In this document: positions 57,063-64,000 of the stretch, one piece after another
How the letters are laid out: every line of letters starts with the position of its first letter
Position numbering within the stretch: the first letter of the stretch is position 1
NCBI RefSeq assembly: GCF_000719345.1
Contig: NZ_JOFX01000030.1
Span: 15,582 to 79,581, forward strand
Reading direction: 5' to 3'
DNA from: Streptomyces sp. NRRL F-2664
GTDB lineage: Bacteria > Actinomycetota > Actinomycetes > Streptomycetales > Streptomycetaceae
Length of the DNA stretch: 64,000 nt
Made by a program: the position numbers and the translations under genes
Notes under the pieces: generated by a model
Database searches by the model: none
Seen by the model: only the letters and a program-made list of their open reading frames with translations
Told to the model about the DNA's origin: nothing

Positions 57063-59057
57063 ATGAGCACCGAACGCACCGAACCCATAGCGTCGCGGCG
57101 CTCCCGGCACCATCCGCCGGCCCCGCCCGACTGGCTGCTCGCGGGACTGAGACCGACCACCGCCCCGGTCCCCTGGGCCGCCGCGGCGCGAGCGGCGGTC
57201 GCCCTGTCCGTTCCGCTCGCCGTCGGATTCGCCGTGAACGAGCCCGAATACGGCGCGCTCGCCTCCATGGGTGCCCTGTCCGGCGTCATCGGCGACACCG
57301 CGGACGCCTACCGGATGCGGGTCCTCAACATCGCCGTCCCCCAGTTCTTCGGTGCCGTCGGCGTCACCCTCGGCACCCTCGTCCACGGCCACGGCTGGGT
57401 GGCCGTCGGCGTGCTCACCCTCGTCGCACTGGTCTCCGGGATGATCTCCTCCATCGGCACGGTCGCCTCCGTTTCCGGACTGCTGCTCCTGCTCAACGCC
57501 GTGGTCGGTGCGGGGCTCCCGATGCCGCAGCCCTGGTGGACGGCCCCGCTGCTGCTGAGCGCGGGCGGCCTCTTCGTTCTCGCCCTGACCCTGCTGGGCT
57601 GGCCCCTGCGCGGCCGCCGTCCCGAGCGCGCGGCGGTCGCCGCCGCCTACCGGGCCCTCGCGGACGCCCTGGAGGCCGCCGGCGGCCCGAGCGAGGGCTA
57701 CGACGCCCAGCGCCGCCGGGTCACCCAGGCACTCGACCATGCCTACGACCTCATCCTGGGCCGCCGGGCCCGGGTGCACGGGCGCAGCCCGGCACTCGTG
57801 CGCATGCTCGCCCAACTCAACGTGGTGATCCCGCTGGTGGAGGCGGCGCCCGCCGCCCACCTGCGCGGCCGGCCGCTGCCGCCCGAGATCCCCGCAGCCG
57901 TGCGGGAGCTCGCGGCGGCCGTCGAGGAGGGCCGCACCACGGCGCCCGTACTGGACCTGCCTCCCCCCGGCACCCCCGCCGAACGGGCCCTGGACGCGGC
58001 GCTGCGGCATGCCGCGACGATCGTGCACCTCCCCGAACCCGACCCGTCCAACGTGGACGACCGCCTCGGCCGGCCCGCCGCGCTGAAGGTGCGTGCCCGG
58101 CGCGCGGTGCGCGACATGATGATGTCCGAGGCCTCCTGGCGTTACGGGCTGCGGCTGGCGCTGTGCATCGGCCTGGCACAGTCGCTCGTCTCGGTCGTCG
58201 AGGTCGAGCGGTCGTACTGGATCGCGCTGACTGTCACCTTCGTCCTCAAGCCGGACTTCGGCTCGGTGTTCTCCCGTGCCCTGCTGCGCGCGCTCGGCAC
58301 CGCGATCGGCCTGGTGGTCGCCGCCGCGGTGCTCGCCGAGGTGCCCCGCGGCTGGTGGGACGTGCCGGTGATGATGGTGCTCGGCGCCCTCGTCCCGGTC
58401 TTCTCCGCGAAGGGCTACGCCTTCCAGACCGCCGCCATCACCCCTGTGATCCTGCTGCTCTCGGACCTGCTCAACCACCAGGGCTTCGACCTGATCCGGC
58501 CCCGGCTGGTCGACAGCCTGATCGGCTGCGCCATCACCCTGATCGCCGGGTACCTGCTGTGGCCCGAGAGCTGGCACACCCGGATCGGGGACCGGCTCGC
58601 CGACACCGTCGACGACGCCGCCCGCTATGTCGAGCGTGCCTTCGCGCCGGCCGTGGACGCCGCGGCGGTCGCGGCGGCGCGGACCGGCCGCCTCCAGGCC
58701 CGGCGGCGGCTCTATCGCGACCTGTCCGGGGTGCGCAGCGAGTTCCAGCGGGCGCTGACCGAGCCGCCGCCGACCGGCACGCGCGCCGCCGCGTGGTGGC
58801 CGCTGGTCGTGGCCGTCGAACGGATCGTGGACGCGGTCACCGCCGCCCGGGTCCGGGTCAACCACGGCGCCCCGCCCCCCGCCGCCGAGGAGGTCGCCGT
58901 GATCGCCCGGCAATTGCGGGAACTGGCCGTGCGGGTCCGCAGCAGCACCGTCCCGGTCCGGGTCGAGGGCGAGACTCAGGCCGAGGACTCCGGCGTCCTG
59001 GGGCCCGTCCACCAGGAGCTCGCGGCGGCCCGCGCCATCACCCAGCCGGAGCGCTGA
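57063..59057 (+). CDS. FUSC-family (aromatic-acid/fusaric-acid-efflux-like) membrane protein
   Basis: A 664-residue protein with two six-helix bundles: about 35-190 (AARAAVALSVPLAVGFAVNEPEYGALASMGALSGVIGDTADAYRMR) and about 375-525 (YGLRLALCIGLAQSLVSVVEVERSYWIALTVTFVLKPDFGSVFSRALLRALGTAIGLV), each followed by a helical cytoplasmic domain. This is the FUSC/YccS architecture of putative efflux pumps. The RSYWIALTVTFVLKPDFGS segment is the most diagnostic. Followed after 37 bp by a lipoprotein gene and then a sensor kinase, likely one unit. Confidence 0.9.
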   Translation: MSTERTEPIASRRSRHHPPAPPDWLLAGLRPTTAPVPWAAAARAAVALSVPLAVGFAVNEPEYGALASMGALSGVIGDTADAYRMRVLNIAVPQFFGAVGVTLGTLVHGHGWVAVGVLTLVALVSGMISSIGTVASVSGLLLLLNAVVGAGLPMPQPWWTAPLLLSAGGLFVLALTLLGWPLRGRRPERAAVAAAYRALADALEAAGGPSEGYDAQRRRVTQALDHAYDLILGRRARVHGRSPALVRMLAQLNVVIPLVEAAPAAHLRGRPLPPEIPAAVRELAAAVEEGRTTAPVLDLPPPGTPAERALDAALRHAATIVHLPEPDPSNVDDRLGRPAALKVRARRAVRDMMMSEASWRYGLRLALCIGLAQSLVSVVEVERSYWIALTVTFVLKPDFGSVFSRALLRALGTAIGLVVAAAVLAEVPRGWWDVPVMMVLGALVPVFSAKGYAFQTAAITPVILLLSDLLNHQGFDLIRPRLVDSLIGCAITLIAGYLLWPESWHTRIGDRLADTVDDAARYVERAFAPAVDAAAVAAARTGRLQARRRLYRDLSGVRSEFQRALTEPPPTGTRAAAWWPLVVAVERIVDAVTAARVRVNHGAPPPAAEEVAVIARQLRELAVRVRSSTVPVRVEGETQAEDSGVLGPVHQELAAARAITQPER

Positions 59058-59094
59058 CCGGGCCGGGCCGGGCCGGACGGGGGAGCATCGGAGC

Positions 59095-59796
59095 ATGTAC
59101 CGCACCCCGGCCGTGCTGGCCCTCGCCCTGGCCCTGGCGGGGTGCGCCGACGTGGAGGGGCTGCAGAACGACGGGGACATGGGGACGGTGCACGCTCCGC
59201 AGAGCCTGTGGAGGGACATCCGCCCCGACCCGCCCGATCCGGACCAGAGGCCCGGCACGGCCTCCGTCGTCCCGAACCTGCCGACCGTGCCCGATCTGCG
59301 CCTGCGCGGCGTGAACCCGGTGAGCGTCGTCCGCGCCGACGTCGAATCGGCCACCGAGCAGGACGGCGGCACCGGCCGGCTCGTCGATCCCCGGGCCGGC
59401 CGGCGGATGGCCCTGTGCACCCAGGCTGTGGACGGCGGTCCCGACTGCCCGGTGCGCCCGGCGGTGTACCACGACCTGACGGGCAACGGCCGGGAGGAGC
59501 TGATCACCGCCCTGGACCTGGACGGCCGGCTCAGCGAGCTGCGCGTCTACACCGTCCAGGACGACGGCCGCATCGCGCGGATCCTGTCCCGGCGGGCCGT
59601 GCTGGAGGGGGTGGAGGTGGCCGCGGAACACCTGGCCGTCCGGGAACCGACGTCGAACCCCGCCTACTTCGCGGTCTCCGACTACGTGTGGGACGCCAAG
59701 ACCCGCACCATGAACCTCAGCCAGCTCACCCTGGACGACTGCGCGTCCCTCACCGGCGTCCCGCTCGGCACGGGCGCACGGCGATGCACGCGCTGA
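59095..59796 (+). CDS. lipoprotein upstream of a sensor kinase
   Basis: A 233-residue exported lipoprotein (MYRTPAVLALALALAGC, lipobox LAGC, Cys17). The mature part includes a beta-rich domain (YHDLTGNGREELITALDLDGRLSELRVYTVQDDGRIARIL) reminiscent of VCBS/EF-like D-x-N-G-D/E repeat strands. Its end overlaps the kinase start by 13 bp, so the two are translationally coupled. In Streptomyces a lipoprotein (CseA) tunes the CseBC kinase system; a similar modulatory role is an inference. Confidence 0.85.
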   Translation: MYRTPAVLALALALAGCADVEGLQNDGDMGTVHAPQSLWRDIRPDPPDPDQRPGTASVVPNLPTVPDLRLRGVNPVSVVRADVESATEQDGGTGRLVDPRAGRRMALCTQAVDGGPDCPVRPAVYHDLTGNGREELITALDLDGRLSELRVYTVQDDGRIARILSRRAVLEGVEVAAEHLAVREPTSNPAYFAVSDYVWDAKTRTMNLSQLTLDDCASLTGVPLGTGARRCTR

Positions 59797-61049
59797 GCAG
59801 CCTGCGCTGGAAGATCGCGCTGACCACGACGGCGGTGTGCTGCACGGTGGCCGCCGCGCTCGGGATCCTGGTGCACAACGTCGTCGCCGCGCAGATCGTC
59901 GGCGAAGTCCGCAAGGACGCGGACACGGCCCTGGAGCACGCCCTCAGCCATTACGAGTACGGCACCACGCACGGCGACGTGAACATCGCCCTCTCCCCGC
60001 CGCAACTGCCGCGCCCACTGCGCGACCTGGTCGCCCGGGGGGACACCGGCAGCATGGTGGGCGCCTACGACGGCAAACCCGTCATGTGGGCCGCGGCCCC
60101 GGCAGACGACCAGGCCCTCGCCGTCTGGATCCCGTTCGAGGGCACCCGCAACCGGCTGCGGGACATCGACACCGCGATCCTCGCCTCCGCCGCGCTGGCC
60201 GCCGGTGTGGTGGCGCTGGCAGGTCTCTTCCTCGCCGACCGGATCAGTAAGCGGCTCGCGACCACAGCGGCCGTGGCGCGCCGGATCAGCGCCGGCGACC
60301 TGGACGCCCGGGTGGGCTTCCCCACCCGCACGGACGAGCGACGGCAGGGCCGGCGCACCCGGGACCGCGACGAGGTACGGGACGTCGCGCAGGCGCTGGA
60401 TCTGATGGCCGGGTCGCTCCAGGAGCGGCTGGAGGCCGAGAAGCGCTTCACGGCGGACGTGGCGCACGAGCTGCGCACCCCGCTCACCGGGTCGCTGGCC
60501 GCGGCGGCGCTGCTGCCGGAGGGACGCCCCAAGGAGATGATCAACGACCGGTTGAAGGCGCTGCACCTGCTGACCGAGGACCTGCTGGAGATCTCGCGGC
60601 TGGAATCGGGGGTGGAGCGGGCCGACCTCGCGATGGTGGAGCTGGGACGGGCCGTGGAGCGGGCCGTCGCGGGAGCCGGGCCCGCCGTCTCGGTACGGGT
60701 GATCCGCGACGCTGCGGTCCTCACCGACCGCCGGCGTCTCGACCGGATCCTGACCAACCTGCTCGTCAACGCGCACAAACACGGGCGGCCGCCGATCGAG
60801 GTGACCGTGGAAGGACCCGTGATCACCGTTCGCGACCACGGGCCCGGCTATCCGCCCGAGCTGATCCAGCAGGGCCCGCAGCGCTTCCGCACCGGAGATC
60901 CCGGCCGCGGGCGGGGCCACGGACTCGGGCTCACGATCGTCGTGGGCCAGGCGGCAGTGCTGGAGATCGCCCTGAGCTTCGCCAACGCCCCGGACGGGGG
61001 TGCGCTGACGGCGCTCAGGCTGCCTGTCGGGCGGCTGGAGGGGGACTGA
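59784..61049 (+). CDS. membrane sensor histidine kinase (no adjacent response regulator)
   Basis: A 421-residue kinase. Two membrane helices (about 10-35 and 132-155) frame an extracytoplasmic sensor loop. Then come HAMP (about 156-215), H-box FTADVAHELRTPLTG (His about 230), N-box RRLDRILTNLLVNAHKHG and G-boxes DHGPGYPPEL and GHGLGLTI. The DERRQGRRTRDRDEV insert in HAMP is unusual. ATG 59784 lies inside the lipoprotein gene. There is no response regulator gene on either side, which is rare for this class. Confidence 0.92.
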   Translation: MHALSSLRWKIALTTTAVCCTVAAALGILVHNVVAAQIVGEVRKDADTALEHALSHYEYGTTHGDVNIALSPPQLPRPLRDLVARGDTGSMVGAYDGKPVMWAAAPADDQALAVWIPFEGTRNRLRDIDTAILASAALAAGVVALAGLFLADRISKRLATTAAVARRISAGDLDARVGFPTRTDERRQGRRTRDRDEVRDVAQALDLMAGSLQERLEAEKRFTADVAHELRTPLTGSLAAAALLPEGRPKEMINDRLKALHLLTEDLLEISRLESGVERADLAMVELGRAVERAVAGAGPAVSVRVIRDAAVLTDRRRLDRILTNLLVNAHKHGRPPIEVTVEGPVITVRDHGPGYPPELIQQGPQRFRTGDPGRGRGHGLGLTIVVGQAAVLEIALSFANAPDGGALTALRLPVGRLEGD

Positions 61050-61051
61050 CC

Positions 61052-61107
61052 GCGTCGGGCAGACGTTCCGCGCGAGGTGTGTTTCACGTGAAACATCTGC
61101 CCGACGC
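61052..61107. terminator. large inverted repeat enclosing parS between convergent genes
   Basis: GCGTCGGGCAGA (61052-61063) pairs perfectly with TCTGCCCGACGC (61096-61107), a 12-bp stem whose loop contains the 16-bp parS palindrome (61080-61095). It lies between the ends of the kinase and phoX genes and can act as a shared terminator. Confidence 0.75.
61080..61095. promoter_or_regulatory. parS site (ParB binding)
   Basis: A second perfect TGTTTCACGTGAAACA palindrome, 5,987 bp from the first, here in an intergenic position. Confidence 0.95.
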
Positions 61108-61124
61108 AGATGATCGGGCGGGGG

Positions 61125-63212
61125 TCAGACGCCGATGTTCTTGCCGTCCTTGCGCCAGACCGAGACGACGGCCGGTCGGACGAGCTTGCCGGGGCCGTCG
61201 GGCCACACCGACTGCGGCTTCTCGACGGACGCCCCGTCGACCTCGCCCGGGTGCTGGACCGCCACCAGGACGCGCTGGTCCTGGATCAGCGGGCCGCAGG
61301 TCTCGGCGCCGCGCGGCACGGTCAGGAACTGCTTCAGCTCACCGCGGCGCTCCCCGCTGGTCGCGACGCCGAACAGGCCGTCGTGGGACCCGAGCTGGTT
61401 GCCGTCGGTGGAGATCCACAGGTTGCCGTGCGGGTCGAAGGCCACGTTGTCCGGGCAGGAGATCGGGCTGACCTTGTCCTTCGGGAAGCCCGCGAAGTAC
61501 GTGGCCGGGTCGTTGGGGTCACCGGCCACCAGGAAGAGCCGCCAGGCGAAGCCGTCGCCGGCCGGGTCGTCGAAGTTCTCGGCGAGCTCCAGGATCTGGC
61601 CGTGCTTGTTCAGGTTGCGCGGATTGGCCTCGGTGGCACCCTCCTTCCCGGGCTTGCCGCGGTCCGTGTTGTTGGTCAGCGCCACGTAGACCCGGCCGGT
61701 GCGCGGAGACGGCTCGACGTCCTCGGGGCGGTCCATCTTCGTGGCGCCCACCTTGTCGGCGGCCTGGCGCGTGAAGACGTACACCTCCTCGGCCGTCATG
61801 CCTTCGACGTGTGAGACGTTGCCGGTCGCCAGCTTGATCCAGACGCCGGTGCCGTCGAACTCGCCGTCGGAGGGCAGCTTTCCGGTGCCGTCGAGCTCGG
61901 CGGCCGGGGTGTCGCCGGTGAGCTTGGCGACGTAGAGGGTGCCCTCGTCGAGCAGCGTGAGGTTGTGCTCCTTCGCCGCCCGGGAGTTGCCCTTCATCAT
62001 GCGCTTCGACGAGACGAACTTGTAGAAGTAGTCGAAGCGCTCGTCGTCGCCCATGTAGACGACCGGACGGCCGTCCTCGGTCAGGCGGGGCTGCGCGGCC
62101 TCGTGCTTGAAGCGACCCAGGGCGGTGCGCTTGCGCGGGACGGAGTGCGGGTCGTACGGGTCCAGCTCGACGACCCATCCGAAGCGGTGCGACTCGTTGG
62201 GCTCCTGCGCCACGTCGAAGCGCTTGTCGAAGCGCTCCCACTTGCGCTCGGTGGCGCCGGCGGTCACGCCGTACCGCTTCAAGCGGGCGGCCTGGGTGGG
62301 GTCGGTGACCTGGCCGGCGTTGCCGAAGTACTGGTTGAAGTTCTCCTCGCCGTGGAGGGTGGTACCCCACGGGGTGGTGCCGCCTGCGCAGTTGTTGAGG
62401 GTGCCGAGCACCTTCGTGCCGGAGGGGTCGACCGAGGTCCTCAGGAGGGCGCCGCCGGCGGCCGGGCCGGTCATCCGGAACTCACTGGTGGCCGTCAGGC
62501 GGCGGTTGAGCTGGTGACGGGAGACCGCGGTCAGCTTCCCGCTGCGGTGGTCCTCCTGGACGACGACCACGGACAGGCCGTGCGCGGCCCAGGCGATCTC
62601 GACCTGCTCGCGCGTCGGGTTGGCCGGGTCGTAGCCCTTGAACATCAGGACCTCGTCCGTGTACTCGTGGTTGGCCACGAGTAGCTGCTGGCGCTCGTAG
62701 TCACCGCCGAGCGGCAGCAGGCTCAGGAAGTCGTTGTTGTAGCCGAACTGACCGGCCTGCGCGGCGGCGGTCTGCTTGTCGGCGTTGAAGCCCGGGGCCC
62801 CCTTGATGATCGGGTCGCCCCAGCGGATGACCACGTTCTGCTCGTGGCCCTCGGGGATCGTGACCTTGTCGTCGGTGTTCGGCGCGACGGCCTTGAAGCG
62901 CAGGCCGCGGGCGGCCTCACCGCCCTTGCCCGCTCCGGAGGCCGCGGCGTCGGCGGCGGGGGCCGCGTTGGCGGTCTGGCCCGGGCCGCTGAGCGCGACG
63001 GCGGAGCCGGCGGCGGTGGCGACGGTCACGACGGCGGCGGAGCGCAGCATCGAGCGGCGGGAGTAGGCGCGGGCTATGACGTCGCCCGCGTACTCGTTGT
63101 CGCTTGTGTTCGGCACCTCGTGGAAGCAGGCGTCGCCACAGCGGTAACGACAGGTGAGAGCGGAACGGCCGCTCCCATGCGGGTTGCCGATGAACGGCAG
63201 AAGCTTGCGCAC
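61125..63212 (-). CDS. phoX: PhoX-type alkaline phosphatase, Tat-exported
   Basis: A 695-residue calcium/iron-type phosphatase of the PhoX (DUF839) family that releases phosphate from organic esters outside the cell. A twin-arginine signal (SRRSMLRSAAVVTVATAAGSAVAL) begins at about residue 51 after an N-terminal extension usual for this family. Core stretches include VIRWGDPII, FGYNNDFLSLLPL, LLVANHEYTDEVLMF, GTLNNCAGGTTPWGTTLHGEENFNQYF, WVVELDPYDP, YMGDDERFDYFYKFVS and SCPDNVAFDPHGNLWISTDG. GTG 63212 follows GGAGGA. A PHO box lies about 92-113 bp upstream, so PhoP activation under phosphate limitation is expected. Confidence 0.94.
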   Translation of the reverse strand: MRKLLPFIGNPHGSGRSALTCRYRCGDACFHEVPNTSDNEYAGDVIARAYSRRSMLRSAAVVTVATAAGSAVALSGPGQTANAAPAADAAASGAGKGGEAARGLRFKAVAPNTDDKVTIPEGHEQNVVIRWGDPIIKGAPGFNADKQTAAAQAGQFGYNNDFLSLLPLGGDYERQQLLVANHEYTDEVLMFKGYDPANPTREQVEIAWAAHGLSVVVVQEDHRSGKLTAVSRHQLNRRLTATSEFRMTGPAAGGALLRTSVDPSGTKVLGTLNNCAGGTTPWGTTLHGEENFNQYFGNAGQVTDPTQAARLKRYGVTAGATERKWERFDKRFDVAQEPNESHRFGWVVELDPYDPHSVPRKRTALGRFKHEAAQPRLTEDGRPVVYMGDDERFDYFYKFVSSKRMMKGNSRAAKEHNLTLLDEGTLYVAKLTGDTPAAELDGTGKLPSDGEFDGTGVWIKLATGNVSHVEGMTAEEVYVFTRQAADKVGATKMDRPEDVEPSPRTGRVYVALTNNTDRGKPGKEGATEANPRNLNKHGQILELAENFDDPAGDGFAWRLFLVAGDPNDPATYFAGFPKDKVSPISCPDNVAFDPHGNLWISTDGNQLGSHDGLFGVATSGERRGELKQFLTVPRGAETCGPLIQDQRVLVAVQHPGEVDGASVEKPQSVWPDGPGKLVRPAVVSVWRKDGKNIGV

Positions 63213-63303
63213 GAGTGTCCTCCGAGTAGCTGCGTGGCCGCCGACAACGTGTCGGAACAATCCAGCCGCGACGGTAGGCCCGGGTTGCGCCGAAGCGGCG
63301 GCG

Positions 63304-63325
63304 CGGGGATGAACGGTTGGTGAAC
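63304..63325 (-). promoter_or_regulatory. PHO box (PhoP-binding direct repeats)
   Basis: On the minus strand two adjacent 11-nt direct repeat units, GTTCACCAACC then GTTCATCCCCG, match the Streptomyces PhoP consensus (G-T-T-C-A-C-C core). Placed 92 bp upstream of the phoX start codon and about 180 bp from the divergent gene at 63507. Confidence 0.85.
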
Positions 63326-63506
63326 CCGGCACGTCGGAGCGGCAGTTCACGCACCGTGTGCACGCGTGTGGGGCCCGGACGCCACGAAAGGCGCCCCTGC
63401 CGAAGATCCAGCCGGGCGGCCGATAACCTTACGTGTCCACTCTGGGCAGGGATCAACCGCGCAGCACGGACAAATGACGCACGCACTCATGCGAAAGGCC
63501 TGGCCC

Positions 63507-64000
63507 ATGGGTATTCGGAGCTTGTTGCGCAAGGTGTTCGGACGGTCTGCGGAACCGGTTCCGGAAAATTCGGACGCCACGTCGGCGGCCGTCCCGAACC
63601 AGGCGGACCGCAATCCCCTGGATGCGGCCGCCGAACTCGTGGCGGCGTCCTTCGACAATCCGACGGTTCCTCCGCAGTCCACGCGGGACCGGGAGGCGGG
63701 CGCGGTCCTGACGGCCCCCACCCCGACCGCCGACCCCACGGTCCCGGAGGCCCGCCGCCCCTCGCCTGCCGGGTCGCCTGCGGCGAAGCCCGACCTGACC
63801 ACCGCTGCCCCTGCGGAGCCGGCTGCCCCCGGGACCCCGGACACCACCGCAGCAGCGGAGCAGGTTGCGCAGCCCGAGGCCGCCCAGGCGGACGCACCGC
63901 CGGCCCAGGACGCGGCCCCGGCCGCGGAGCAGGGCGCCGAGCCGGAGGCTGCGGCCGAGACCTCCACCCCTGCGGAGCAGGCCGCCCCCGAGGCGGACGC
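63507..64000 (+). CDS. Ala/Pro/Glu-rich protein, N-terminal part (cut by window edge)
   Basis: At least 164 residues, open to the right edge. It starts MGIRSLLRKVFGRSAEPV (basic amphipathic helix), then NPLDAAAELVAASFDNP, then a long low-complexity stretch of Ala, Pro, Glu, Thr. Proteins with this start in Streptomyces often carry a later VWA or tellurite-resistance-associated domain, but that part is outside the window, so no function is assigned. ATG 63507 has GAAAGG 9 nt upstream; an in-frame ATG at 63489 is possible. Divergent from phoX; the PHO box lies between. Confidence 0.7.
   Translation, partial: MGIRSLLRKVFGRSAEPVPENSDATSAAVPNQADRNPLDAAAELVAASFDNPTVPPQSTRDREAGAVLTAPTPTADPTVPEARRPSPAGSPAAKPDLTTAAPAEPAAPGTPDTTAAAEQVAQPEAAQADAPPAQDAAPAAEQGAEPEAAAETSTPAEQAAPEAD

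Noticed and set aside
56424..59507. A 1027-codon antisense open frame over the FUSC gene
   Set aside because: Gly/Arg/Gln-rich translation without domains; the opposite strand encodes a clear FUSC protein.

Overview
This 64 kb window is chromosomal DNA from a Streptomyces (high-GC actinomycete). The evidence is the very high G+C in third codon positions, the dnaK-grpE-dnaJ-hspR order with HspR-type (HAIR) operators, WLPEP/NPDKL-type (ECF41) sigma factor architecture, GTG/TTG starts, and two perfect 16-bp parS palindromes. In this genus parS sites cluster around oriC, so the window probably lies in the conserved chromosome core near the origin. No insertion sequence, CRISPR array or rRNA was seen. 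One tRNA gene (Gly, anticodon CCC) is present.

Layout. 1-8.5 kb: heat-shock block (clpB, running off the left edge, and dnaK-grpE-dnaJ-hspR). It is interrupted by a small unit in which a TrmB/LuxR-like regulator faces a secreted peptide gene with three exact 13-residue DTGW repeats, translationally coupled to a Rieske-like protein that lacks its cluster-binding segment. 8.6-15 kb: housekeeping and redox genes (sugar transferase, EtfD-like membrane Fe-S oxidoreductase, Yip1 protein, dcd plus phosphoribosyltransferase, tRNA-Gly). 15-21 kb: accessory stretch (decayed Mrr-type nuclease, XRE/DUF5753 regulator, DUF3494 ice-binding-like secreted protein, DUF5819/HTTM pair). 21.7-33.4 kb: the most interesting region. 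A tightly coupled minus-strand operon encodes a small secreted peptide, an ALA synthase, a TauD dioxygenase, a KAS III-like enzyme, an ATP-grasp ligase, a medium-chain reductase, an unknown protein, an aminotransferase, a PaaK-like ligase with an extra N-terminal domain, and an MFS transporter. It faces a second paralogous TrmB/LuxR-like regulator. I do not recognise this set as a characterised pathway; it looks like a small natural-product or signal-molecule cluster.

35-41.5 kb: cold-adaptation and stress genes (cold-shock protein, DEAD-box helicase, CBS protein, a long structured leader before a MerR-like gene, an ECF41 sigma factor with its flavoprotein). 41.7-53.5 kb: mixed membrane and metabolic genes (VOC protein, GAP and potassium-channel proteins, BBE-type flavoprotein, PP2C phosphatase, a second cold-shock gene whose leader resembles the first, class III aminotransferase, urate oxidase). 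53-64 kb: degenerate sortase-like and histidine-phosphatase-like proteins, FUSC transporter, lipoprotein plus sensor kinase without an adjacent response regulator, and a Tat-exported PhoX phosphatase preceded by a PHO box. An Ala/Pro/Glu-rich protein is cut by the right edge.

The recurring theme is a cytoplasmic TrmB/LuxR-like regulator divergent from a short exported peptide carrying a D-[ST]-x-W motif. It occurs twice, once next to a biosynthetic operon. Functions are assigned by reading the translated sequences; no database search was possible.
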